From assembly GCA_036637375.1 (NCBI GenBank), contig JAVWMQ010000029.1, forward strand, positions 1 to 21,997: DNA of 21,997 bases, written 5' to 3'. The notes beneath the pieces were generated by a model. That model made no database searches, was not told where the DNA came from, and saw nothing but the letters and a program-made list of their open reading frames with translations. Made by a program: the position numbers and the translations under genes. Source of the stretch: JAVWMQ01 sp036637375. Its GTDB lineage: Bacteria > Bacillota > Clostridia > Peptostreptococcales > Anaerovoracaceae. This document shows, piece by piece, positions 1 through 9,500 of the stretch (the stretch's first letter is position 1; every line of letters begins with the position of its first letter).

Positions 1-2
1 GT

Positions 3-41
3 AAACAAAAAATAGCTATTATTAAAGCTGTTTTTTTGTTT
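3..41 (+). terminator. Rho-independent terminator of an upstream gene outside the window
   Basis: A-rich arm 3-17 pairs with 26-41: the AGCT core pairs with AGCT, then there is a T-G wobble, six A-T pairs, one bulged T at 37, and AAAC with GTTT. The loop is about eight bases. The right arm is itself T-rich, as in intrinsic terminators with an A-tract and a U-tract. It lies upstream of the typA promoter, so it most likely ends a gene to the left of the window. Confidence 0.6.
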
Positions 42-59
42 AATTTGATTAAATAAATA

Positions 60-88
60 TAGAAATTAGTCGGTATTTATGATAAAAT
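60..88 (+). promoter_or_regulatory. Candidate sigma-A promoter for typA and downstream genes
   Basis: TAGAAA at 60-65 and TAAAAT at 83-88 are separated by 17 bases. A TG dinucleotide at 80-81, one base before the -10 hexamer, gives an extended -10. The predicted start near 95 leaves an untranslated leader of about 48 bases. The -35 is one base from TTGAAA. This is a pattern match only. Confidence 0.5.
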
Positions 89-142
89 ATTACGATATAT
101 ATTTGAAAAAATTAATTAATAAAGATTGAAAGAAGAGGAATT

Positions 143-2014
143 ATGAGTAAACAAAAGATAATTAACATTGCAGTTATTGCCCATGTTGATGCAGGAAAAT
201 CCACATTAGTAGATGCATTTTTAAATCAAAGTGGAGTTTTCAGAGAGAACGAAGATGTTGCAACATGTGTAATGGACAGTGATGATATTGAAAGAGAAAG
301 AGGAATTACAATTTACTCTAAGAACTGTTCTGTAATGCATAATGACGTAAAGATCAATATTGTTGATACGCCAGGACATGCTGACTTTAGTTCAGAAGTA
401 GAGCGTATTATCAAAACAGTAGATACAGTAATTCTTTTAGTAGATTCTAGTGAGGGACCAATGCCTCAAACTAGATTTGTACTAAAAAAATCATTAGAAC
501 AAGGATTGAATCCAATCTTGCTTATTAACAAAATTGACAAAAAAGATTCTAGAATCGACGAAGTTGTTGACGAAGTATATGAGCTATTTATGGATCTAGA
601 AGCAAATGATGAACAACTTGATTTCCCAATTCTTTACGGAATTGCAAGACAGGGGATTGTCGTTTATGATCCGAGTGATGTGCAGGACATTCATGTTGAA
701 GAAAATGGACAAAAAATAGAGAAAAACTTCAAAGGCGAAGGTGGAAGAAATATTACACCTTTATTTGAAACAATAATTAAACATTGTAAGCCATATGAAG
801 ATTTGACGGAAGAACCATTACAGTTCCAGGTTTCTGCTTTAGGATATGATGATTATATTGGTAGACTTGGTATTGGTAGAATTACAAAGGGAATCTTAAA
901 AGAGGGACAAAATGTAGGGGTTGCTAGAGGTGACGAATCTTTAGTACAAAAGAAAATAAATCAGATATTTGTATATAGAGGTCTTAATAGAATCCCTGTA
1001 AAAGAAGCAGAATGTGGGGACATTGTAGTTGTATCAGGTATATCTGATATATCAATTGGTGAAACTATTACTGATATGAGTAACCCAGATCCTATGGAAA
1101 TGATTCAAATTGAAGACCCTACATTAAGTATGTACTTTATGGTAAATAATAGTCCTTTTGCAGGTAAGGTTGGTAAATTTGTAACGACTAGACATATTAA
1201 AGATCGTCTTGAAAAAGAGCTTGAAGTTAATGTTGGTCTAAAAGTTGAAGAAACAGACTCTACCGATAGCTTTAAAGTATCTGGCAGAGGAGAGCTACAT
1301 CTTTCAATTTTAATTGAAAATATGAGAAGAGAAGGATATGAACTTGCAGTTTCAAAACCGGAAGTTATCATGAAGAAAGATGAAAGAGGTAAGAAACTTG
1401 AACCAATAGAAGAAGTTGTTATTTCTGTACCTGATGAATACTCAGGAAGTGTTATTAATAAGCTTAATATTAGAAAAGGTATGATGACACAGATGGCTTC
1501 AGATAATGGTTATACAAGAGTAGAATATCTAGTTCCGACAAGAGGGTTACTTGGATACAGAACAGAATTTATAAATGACACAAGAGGCGAAGGAACAATG
1601 GTTAGAAGATTCCATTCGTTTGAAGAATTTAAAGGTGCAATACCGCAGAGAACTAACGGTGTAGGAATTGCACAAGAAGCTGGGATTGCGACACCGTATG
1701 CACTATCAAGTATTAGTGAGAGAATTAGACTATTCATCGAGCCAGGAATTGAAGTGTACGAAGGAATGATTATTGGACAAAACAGTAGAAATGATGATAT
1801 GGTTGTAAATCCATGTAAAGCAAAAAAAGCAACAAATATGCGTGCATCAGGTAATGATGACTCTGTTAAGCTTGCTCCGCCAGTTGTTTTTTCACTTGAG
1901 GAAGCACTTGAATTTATTAATAATGATGAACTTGTTGAGATCGTTCCTAATGATATAAGAATTCGTAAGAAATTTTTGAAGGAAATTGATAGAAGGAGAA
2001 ATAGAAATGTCTGA
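143..2014 (+). CDS. typA: Ribosome-associated translational GTPase TypA/BipA
   Basis: This is a 623-residue elongation-factor-like GTPase. TypA/BipA binds the 70S ribosome near the EF-G site and acts in ribosome assembly and stress or cold adaptation. The G1 loop AHVDAGKST is at residues 13-21, G2 RGIT at 53-56, G3 DTPGH at 75-79 and G4 NKID at 129-132. The EF-G-like domains and the BipA C-terminal domain (for example the GLLGYRTEF region) follow. It is slightly longer than the roughly 605-615 residues usual for the family. The G5 position reads YGIARQG, where better-known family members have a YASA-type motif. The ATG at 143 follows a purine-rich site (AGAAGAGG, about 130-137) at good spacing. 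It is the first gene of a probable six-gene operon, and its last eight bases overlap the next start codon. Identity is secure; the operon extent is inferred. Confidence 0.96.
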   Translation: MSKQKIINIAVIAHVDAGKSTLVDAFLNQSGVFRENEDVATCVMDSDDIERERGITIYSKNCSVMHNDVKINIVDTPGHADFSSEVERIIKTVDTVILLVDSSEGPMPQTRFVLKKSLEQGLNPILLINKIDKKDSRIDEVVDEVYELFMDLEANDEQLDFPILYGIARQGIVVYDPSDVQDIHVEENGQKIEKNFKGEGGRNITPLFETIIKHCKPYEDLTEEPLQFQVSALGYDDYIGRLGIGRITKGILKEGQNVGVARGDESLVQKKINQIFVYRGLNRIPVKEAECGDIVVVSGISDISIGETITDMSNPDPMEMIQIEDPTLSMYFMVNNSPFAGKVGKFVTTRHIKDRLEKELEVNVGLKVEETDSTDSFKVSGRGELHLSILIENMRREGYELAVSKPEVIMKKDERGKKLEPIEEVVISVPDEYSGSVINKLNIRKGMMTQMASDNGYTRVEYLVPTRGLLGYRTEFINDTRGEGTMVRRFHSFEEFKGAIPQRTNGVGIAQEAGIATPYALSSISERIRLFIEPGIEVYEGMIIGQNSRNDDMVVNPCKAKKATNMRASGNDDSVKLAPPVVFSLEEALEFINNDELVEIVPNDIRIRKKFLKEIDRRRNRNV

Positions 2015-2789
2015 GAAGACCTTAGAACTACTTAAATCAATAGGCATAGATATTTTAATTGTAATAGTAGGTTTAATATTACTAAAAGTTATTCTTGCCT
2101 TGTGTAAAAAAGTTCTAAATAAATCTTCAATGGATAATGCACTACATGCGTTTATCTTAAATGCAATCAAAACTTTATTCATAATAGCACTAGGAGTTGC
2201 TGTTTTAGACAGAGTTGGATTTGATACTAAAAGCTTGGTAACCATGCTAGGTGTATCAGGTGCAGCAATTGCTTTGGCACTAAAAGATAGTTTGTCCAAT
2301 GTTGCTGGAGGAATGATTATACTAATAACCAAGCCATTTTCACAAGATGATTATGTGGATATTAGTGGAACAACAGGAACAGTAAAAAAGATAGACTTGC
2401 TACTGACAACTCTTGTTACATATGATAATAAAATAATTACAATTCCAAATGGACTTGTTTCAACATCAGTTCTTACAAATTTTAGTAAGGCGAATACAAG
2501 ACGAGTGGATTGTATTTTTGGGATAGGTTATCAAGATGATATTAATAGAGCAAAAGAAGTTATGATGGAAGTTGCCAAAAAAAATCCAAACATAAGATTT
2601 GACAAAGACCCTATTATAGGAGTATCAAGTAATGCCAACCATTGTATAATGATTGATTTCAAGGTTTGGACAGATACGGAAAACTATTGGGATGTAAAAT
2701 ACTACTTAGAAGAAAATGTTAAACTTGCATTTGATAAAGTTGGGATAACAATTCCTTATCCTCAGATGGATGTACATTTTAGTAAATAG
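2007..2789 (+). CDS. Small-conductance mechanosensitive channel, MscS family
   Basis: A 260-residue membrane protein. MscS channels open under membrane tension and release solutes during hypo-osmotic shock. Hydrophobic helices lie at about residues 13-33 and 48-67. The pore-lining third helix is recognisable at about 78-107, with the Gly/Ala-rich pattern GVSGAAIALALKDSLSNVAGG. The cytoplasmic beta domain (DDYVDISGTTGTVKKIDLL, IPNG) and alpha/beta C-terminal domain follow. I chose the ATG at 2007 rather than an in-frame TTG at 1986 because AGAAGGAGAA at 1991-2000 is a good Shine-Dalgarno for it. This start overlaps the typA stop (ATGTCTGA), which suggests translational coupling. The length is close to that of compact, three-helix MscS proteins. 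The family is clear; the ion preference is unknown. Confidence 0.92.
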   Translation: MSEKTLELLKSIGIDILIVIVGLILLKVILALCKKVLNKSSMDNALHAFILNAIKTLFIIALGVAVLDRVGFDTKSLVTMLGVSGAAIALALKDSLSNVAGGMIILITKPFSQDDYVDISGTTGTVKKIDLLLTTLVTYDNKIITIPNGLVSTSVLTNFSKANTRRVDCIFGIGYQDDINRAKEVMMEVAKKNPNIRFDKDPIIGVSSNANHCIMIDFKVWTDTENYWDVKYYLEENVKLAFDKVGITIPYPQMDVHFSK

Positions 2790-2798
2790 GAGTTTGAA

Positions 2799-3059
2799 AT
2801 GGAGAATTATAAATTTTTTAATAACAATAAATGTGAATATTTTCCTTGTCATAATGTGAAAGAAAAAGAAAAATTTAATTGTTTGTTTTGTTTCTGCCCT
2901 TTATATGCTCTTGGAGATAAGTGTGGGGGGAATTTTAAATTTATGGAGAACGGAACCAAAGATTGTAGTAATTGTTTAATACCTCATACAGAGGGTAGCT
3001 ATGACTATATAATGAAAAAATGGCCAATGATTTGTGATTTGGCAAAAAATAAGGAATAA
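2799..3059 (+). CDS. Cysteine-rich small domain protein
   Basis: An 86-residue soluble protein made almost entirely of one Cys-rich domain. It has nine cysteines (12, 17, 28, 31, 33, 42, 56, 59, 79) and histidines at 18 and 63. Blocks such as YKFF, CEYFPCH, FNCLFCFCPLYALGDKCGGNF and KDCSNCLIPH match what I recall of the Pfam 'Cysteine-rich small domain' family. The spacing suggests binding of zinc or another metal; no function is established. Members are often seen beside corrinoid genes, but none is visible here. It starts nine bases after the MscS stop, and its Shine-Dalgarno (TAGGAG) overlaps that stop codon, so the two are probably cotranscribed. There is no signal peptide or membrane segment. 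Confidence 0.85.
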   Translation: MENYKFFNNNKCEYFPCHNVKEKEKFNCLFCFCPLYALGDKCGGNFKFMENGTKDCSNCLIPHTEGSYDYIMKKWPMICDLAKNKE

Positions 3060-3107
3060 ATAAGCAAAGTAAAAATCGGTAAAAGAAACAGGAGGTTGTA
3101 AACTAAA

Positions 3108-6100
3108 ATGAGTGAAATGAGAAAATTTAAAAGAATTCTTGTAGCTAACAGAGGCGAAATTGCAATAAGAATTTTTAGAGCTTGCAGAGAAATGGGCATT
3201 AGAAGTGTTGCAATTTACTCTGAAGAAGACAAAAACACATTATTTAGAACTAAAGCAGATGAGTCATATCAAATAGGTAAAGGAAAATCACCAGTAGATG
3301 CGTACCTTGCAATTGATGAAATTATCGAACTTGCAAAATCAAAAGCTGTTGATGCAATTCATCCTGGTTACGGATTATTGTCAGAAAATGAAGCTTTTGC
3401 ATCAGCATGCGAAGAAGCAGGAATTGAATTTATTGGACCAACTAGTTCAATGATGCATTCTCTTGGAGATAAAATTCAGTCAAAACTAGTTGCAAAAAAA
3501 GTTGGAGTTCCAACTATCCCAGGTGTTGAAAAGAACATTGAAACAGTTAGCGAAGCAGCAGAAATTGCTGAGGCTTGTGGATATCCAATTATGCTTAAAG
3601 CTGCGGCAGGTGGCGGTGGTAGAGGAATGAGAATTGTTCGTACACCAGAAGAGCTAGAGCCTGAATTTATCAGTGCAAAAAGTGAAGCCAAAAAAGCATT
3701 TGGAATTGATGACATGTTTATTGAAAAATATGTAGAAAAACCAAAACATATTGAAGTACAAATACTAGGAGACAAAGAGGGTAATATCGTTCATTTATTT
3801 GAAAGAGATTGCTCAATTCAAAGACGTCATCAAAAGGTAATTGAGTTTACTCCAGCGTTGTCAATTACAGAAGAACAAAGAAACAATATTTGTGCAGATG
3901 CAATTAAAATTGCAAGTGCTGTAAGCTATAGAAGTGCAGGTACTGTAGAATTTCTTGTAGATAAAGATGGAAAGCATTACTTTATTGAAATGAACCCAAG
4001 AATCCAAGTAGAACATACAGTAAGTGAAATGGTTACAGGCATTGACATTGTACAATCACAAATTTTAATTGCTGAAGGATATACTCTTGATTCAAAAGAA
4101 GTTGGAATTGGTAAACAGGAAGATATTCGTCTTACAGGTCATGCAATTCAGTGTAGAATAACAACTGAAGATCCAATTAACGGATTTGCGCCTGATACAG
4201 GATTAATTGAAGAATACAAAACATCATCTGGTTTTGGTATTAGACTGGATGGTGGTAATGGATTTGCTGGTTCAGTAATTTCTCCTTACTATGATAGTTT
4301 ACTTGTAAAAGTTACAGCATTTGCTAGAACTTTTGAAGGTGCAATTGGTAAGGCGACAAGAGCACTAAAAGAAACACAGGTTAAAGGTGTAAAAACAAAT
4401 ATTGCATTTTTACTTAACGTACTTCATCACGAAACATTTAGACAGGGACAATGTGATACAGGATTTATCGCAAGCAATCCTTCTCTATTCAATATTCGTG
4501 TAGGTACAGATAAAAAACTAAAAGTTTTAAATTTCCTAGGTGAAAAATTTGTAAATGAAAATAAAGGTATTAAGCCTGATTTTGATGTACCTGTTTTCCC
4601 TAAAATTAAACAAGAAGAAATTAATAAATTAGAAGGTACAAAACAGATTTTTGATAAAGAAGGTCCAGAAGGATTAGTTAAATGGGTTCTTGATCAAAAA
4701 CAGCTTTTAATTACAGATACAACAATGAGAGATGCTCAGCAAAGTTTAATGGCTACAAGAGTTAGAACTGTAGACATGGAAAAAATTGCTCCAGCTGTTG
4801 CAATGTATGGTAAAGATTTATTCTCACTTGAAATGTGGGGAGGCGCAACATTTGATACTGCATATAGATTCCTAAAAGAATCACCATGGGAAAGACTTGA
4901 AACACTAAGAGCAAAAATTCCAAATGTATTATTCCAAATGCTGATTAGAGGAGCAAATGGTGTAGGATATAAAAACTACCCAGATAATGTAATAAGAAGA
5001 TTTGTAAAAGAATCTGCAAAATCAGGCATAGATGTATTTAGAATCTTTGACTCTCTTAACTGGATTGAAGGCATGGAAGTTGCCCTTGACGAAGTGTTAA
5101 ACCAAGGAAAAGTTGCAGAAGCATGTATTTGCTATACTGGAGATATACTTGATGAAAGAAAAGAAAAGTACAACTTGAAATATTATGTAGATATGGCCAA
5201 AGAACTTGAGAAACGTGGAACACACATGATCGGAATAAAAGATATGTCTGGTCTTGTTAAACCTATTGCAGCTAAAAAGCTAGTTACTGCACTTAAAAAC
5301 GAAGTTTCCGTTCCAATTCATTTCCATACACATGATACAAGTGGTAATGGTGTTGCTTCTGTATTAATGGCAGCATCAGCAGGAGTTGATATTTGTGATG
5401 CAGCATTTTCAAGTATGTCTGGATTAACAAGTCAGCCTAACTTGAACTCAATTGTTGCAGCATTAGAGTTTACTGAAAGAGAATCAAATATTAAGCCAGA
5501 TGAAATTCAGGAAATTTCAAATTACTGGAATGCAGTAAGACCTGTTTATAAGAGTTTTGAATCTGACTTTATGGCTTCAACAGCAGAAATTTACAGATAT
5601 GAAATTCCTGGTGGTCAGTATTCAAACCTAAAATCACAGGTTGAAAGCTTTGGACTTGGACACAAACTAAAAGAAGTTAAGAATATGTACAAAGTTGTAA
5701 ATGAAATGCTTGGAGATATAATTAAAGTAACACCTTCATCAAAAGCAGTTGGCGATATGGCATTGTTCATGGTTCAAAATGATTTAAATGAAGAAAACAT
5801 TTATGAAAAAGCAGCAAGCTTAGATTTCCCAGATTCAATAGTTTCATTCTTCGAAGGAATGATGGGCCAGCCAGTTGGCGGATTCCCAGAAAAACTTCAA
5901 AAATTGGTACTAAAAGATAAACCTGGAATTACTTGTAGACCTGGTATATTGCTACCTCCAGAAGATTTTGATGCAATCAAAGAAAAACTTCAAAAGGAAT
6001 GGAATATAGAAGGAACTGAGCAAGAAATATTAAGTTATGCACTATATCCAAAAGTGTTTGAAGATTATCTAAAAGCTGTGGAAGATGGTGAAACATTTAG

Positions 6101-6551
6101 ATTAATGGGCAGTGATATATTCTTCCATGGATTAGCAGAAGGTGAAACTTGTGAAGTTAAAATTGCAGAAGGTAAGGAACTAGTAATCAGATTAATTGAC
6201 GCTAGTAAAACTGATGAAGAAGGGTTCAAATATGTTACTTTTGAAGTTAATGGAACACGTTCTGCAGTTAGAATTAAAGATAAAGATGGTAGTGCGGCTA
6301 TTTCTGGAAACGTTATTGCATATGCAGATGAAAACGATCCAGCAGAAATTGGTGCCAATATCCCTGGTAACATTATGAAAGTTCTTGTAAAGGAAGGCGA
6401 TGAAGTTAAAGAAAATGAACCAATCGCAGTTATTGAAGCCATGAAAATGGAAACAAATATCCTTTCTTCAATGGCAGGTATAGTAAGCAAAATTTGTGTT
6501 AAAGAAGGCCAGCAAGTTAAAGCTGGTGAATTAATCGCAACTATAGAATAA
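3108..6551 (+). CDS. pycA: Pyruvate carboxylase
   Basis: A 1147-residue single-chain biotin enzyme that carboxylates pyruvate to oxaloacetate using ATP and bicarbonate, the main anaplerotic step. Three parts are visible. The biotin carboxylase has LVANRGEIAIRIFRA near the start, the ATP-grasp glycine loop GGGGRGM at about residues 166-172 and EMNPRIQVEH. The carboxyltransferase begins near residue 535 (TDTTMRDAQQSL, HFHTHDTSGNG). The C-terminal biotin carrier has EAMKMET, with the biotinyl lysine at 1113. The length is normal for a full alpha-4 type PC. The ATG at 3108 follows AGGAGG at 3090-3095; the spacing of 12 is rather long, but the next ATG (3117) is farther away. It lies 48 bases after the Cys-rich gene and 10 before dnaE. 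No promoter is obvious in the gap. Confidence 0.97.
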   Translation: MSEMRKFKRILVANRGEIAIRIFRACREMGIRSVAIYSEEDKNTLFRTKADESYQIGKGKSPVDAYLAIDEIIELAKSKAVDAIHPGYGLLSENEAFASACEEAGIEFIGPTSSMMHSLGDKIQSKLVAKKVGVPTIPGVEKNIETVSEAAEIAEACGYPIMLKAAAGGGGRGMRIVRTPEELEPEFISAKSEAKKAFGIDDMFIEKYVEKPKHIEVQILGDKEGNIVHLFERDCSIQRRHQKVIEFTPALSITEEQRNNICADAIKIASAVSYRSAGTVEFLVDKDGKHYFIEMNPRIQVEHTVSEMVTGIDIVQSQILIAEGYTLDSKEVGIGKQEDIRLTGHAIQCRITTEDPINGFAPDTGLIEEYKTSSGFGIRLDGGNGFAGSVISPYYDSLLVKVTAFARTFEGAIGKATRALKETQVKGVKTNIAFLLNVLHHETFRQGQCDTGFIASNPSLFNIRVGTDKKLKVLNFLGEKFVNENKGIKPDFDVPVFPKIKQEEINKLEGTKQIFDKEGPEGLVKWVLDQKQLLITDTTMRDAQQSLMATRVRTVDMEKIAPAVAMYGKDLFSLEMWGGATFDTAYRFLKESPWERLETLRAKIPNVLFQMLIRGANGVGYKNYPDNVIRRFVKESAKSGIDVFRIFDSLNWIEGMEVALDEVLNQGKVAEACICYTGDILDERKEKYNLKYYVDMAKELEKRGTHMIGIKDMSGLVKPIAAKKLVTALKNEVSVPIHFHTHDTSGNGVASVLMAASAGVDICDAAFSSMSGLTSQPNLNSIVAALEFTERESNIKPDEIQEISNYWNAVRPVYKSFESDFMASTAEIYRYEIPGGQYSNLKSQVESFGLGHKLKEVKNMYKVVNEMLGDIIKVTPSSKAVGDMALFMVQNDLNEENIYEKAASLDFPDSIVSFFEGMMGQPVGGFPEKLQKLVLKDKPGITCRPGILLPPEDFDAIKEKLQKEWNIEGTEQEILSYALYPKVFEDYLKAVEDGETFRLMGSDIFFHGLAEGETCEVKIAEGKELVIRLIDASKTDEEGFKYVTFEVNGTRSAVRIKDKDGSAAISGNVIAYADENDPAEIGANIPGNIMKVLVKEGDEVKENEPIAVIEAMKMETNILSSMAGIVSKICVKEGQQVKAGELIATIE

Positions 6552-6561
6552 AGGAGTTTAA

Positions 6562-9500
6562 ATGGCCTTTACTCATTTACATGTTCATACAGAATACAGT
6601 TTACTTGACGGAGCAGCTAGCATTAAAAAGCTAGTTGCTCGTGTCAAAGAACTTGGAATGGATTCCGTTGCAATTACAGACCACGGCGTCATGTTTGGCG
6701 TGGTGGATTTTTGGCGTGAGTGTAAAAAAAATGACATAAAACCAATAATAGGGTGTGAAATTTACACTGCAGCTAGAAAATTATCGGATAAAAATCCAGA
6801 AAAAGATAAAAGGCAAGGGCATCTTGTGTTACTTGCAAAAAACAATACAGGATACCACAATTTAGTTAAAATTGTTTCTAAAGGGTATACAGAAGGGTTT
6901 TATTATAAACCTAGAATTGACAAAGATGTACTTAGGCAATATAGCGAAGGTATAGTTTGTTTGACTGCGTGTTTGGCTGGAAATGTTCAACAATGCCTCT
7001 TGAGAAACGATTACCATGGTGCTAAAACAGAAGTTTTAGAATTAATAGACATATTTGGTAAAGATAATGTATTCCTTGAACTTCAGGATCAAGGACTTGA
7101 GGAAGAAGCAAAAATTCTCCCTCTAATGAAGAGATTACATGAAGAAACAAATGTTCCATTTGTTGCGACAAATGATGTGCATTATATAAAAAGAGAAGAT
7201 GCTATTTCCCATGATGTTTTGCTTTGTATTCAAACTGCAACAACAGTTGATGAAGAAAATAGAATGAGATTTCCAAACGATCAATTCTACTTAAAAAGTG
7301 AAAACGAAATGCGAATGGTTTTTGCAGGGACGCCTGATGCAATTGATAATACTCACAAAATTGCTGAAATGTGTAATGTCGAATTTGAGTTTGGTAAATT
7401 ACATTTACCAGATTTTGTTGCGCCCGATAATAAGACGAATGGAGAATATCTAAGAGAACTTTGTGAAAAAGGGCTTTTTGATAGATATAAAGAAGTTACA
7501 GGGCAGTTAAAAGAAAGACTAGACTATGAACTTGATACAATTGAAAAAATGGGATATGTTGAGTATTTCTTAATTGTATGGGATTTCATAAACTATGCCA
7601 AACAAAATGGAATTATGGTTGGACCGGGTAGAGGCTCGGCAGCAGGAAGCATTGTTGCGTATACTCTTAGAATTACAGACATTGATCCTATTAAATATAA
7701 CTTGATTTTTGAAAGATTTTTGAATCCAGAGCGTATTAGTATGCCGGATATAGATATAGATTTTTGCTATGAGAGAAGACAAGAAGTTATTGATTATGTA
7801 ATCTCCAAATATGGAGAGGAAAAAGTTGCTCAAATTATTACTTTTGGGACTATGAAAGCTAAGGCGGCTATAAGAGATGTTGGTAGAGCATTAAATGTTA
7901 GCTATGCAGAAACTGATGTTATAGCAAAAGCCATTCCATTTGAGCTAAAAATGACAATTGATAGGGCTTTAAGTATGAACCCTGATTTAAAAAATTCATA
8001 CGAAAAAGATAACACTGTAAAAAAAATAATTGATACAGCAAGAGCAATTGAAGGAATGCCTAGACATGCATCAACGCATGCTGCAGGTGTTGTTATTTCC
8101 AAAAAAAGCATTGATGAATACGTACCTTTATATTTAGCTGAAAAAGGTATTTCAACACAATTTACTATGACAACAATTGAAGAACTAGGATTGTTGAAAA
8201 TGGACTTTTTGGGATTAAGGAATTTAACAGTCATTAGAGATGCGTTGGAACTTATTAAAGTAAACCATGGCATTGATATAGATTTTAGTAAAATGGATTA
8301 TGATGATCCAAAAGTTTACGATATGATATCAAAGGGAAATACGCAAGGTGTATTTCAGCTTGAATCGGCAGGAATGACTCAATTTATGAAAAACTTAAGG
8401 CCTGACTGTTTTGAAGATATTGTTGCGGGGATTTCTCTATATAGACCAGGTCCTATGGCATCAATACCAACATATATTGAGAATAAAAAAAATCCAAGCA
8501 AGATAAAATATTTACATGAATCATTAGAACCGATACTAAAGGTTACTTATGGTTGCCTTGTTTACCAAGAACAGGTAATGCAAATTGTTAGAGAACTTGC
8601 AGGATATACCTATGGACGCTCAGATATACTAAGACGTGCTATGGGTAAAAAGAAGATGGATGTAATGTTATCGGAAAAAGAAACTTTTATCAAAGGTTGT
8701 TCTGAAAAAAATATTCAAAGTAACATTGCAGAAGAAATTTTTAACCAAATGGTTAGTTTTGCGGAATATGCATTCAATAAATCTCATGCAGCAGCTTACG
8801 CAGTGGTTGGATACGAAACAGGGTATTTAAAGGCCCATTTCCCAACTGAGTTTATGGCCGCTTTAATGACAAGTGTAATTGGTGATGGAACGCAAATTAA
8901 TAAATATATTAGAAATTGTAATGAAATGGGAATTGAGGTTTTACCACCTGACATAAACGAAAGTGGAAAAAAATTCACAGTAGTTGATGGCAGAATACGT
9001 TTTGGACTTCTTGGAGTAAAAAATGTTGGAGAAGGTGTTATTGATGCAATCATTGATGCTAGAGTCCAAAAAGGAAATCCAAAGGATATATTTTCATTCA
9101 TAAATAATTTAGACATTCACAGAGTTAATAAGAAGGCAATAGAAAGTTTAATAAAAGCCGGGGCGCTAGATTCCCTTAATGATAACAAAGCGCAACATTT
9201 AGCTGTTTATGAAGCGTTAATTGAGTCTGCTCAAAATATGTCCAAAAAGAATATTGCTGGACAGCTTTCACTCTTTGAAATAAATACTGAACAAATGGAA
9301 GCGGGAGATGCAACAACGAAACTTCCTGATGTTAAACCTTTTCCAAAAGAAATTATAAGTGCCTTCGAAAAGGAGATGCTAGGCGTTTATATAACTGAAC
9401 ACCCACTAAAGGATTATGTGGAACAACTAAGTAGGGTATCGAGTGTTAATGCAGACCTTCTAAATAGAGCAGTACAACAAATGACTGATGGCGTTGATTG

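Noticed and set aside
1986..2006. TTG-initiated N-terminal extension of the MscS protein
   Set aside because: The ATG at 2007 has a good Shine-Dalgarno at correct spacing, and the extension would overlap it.
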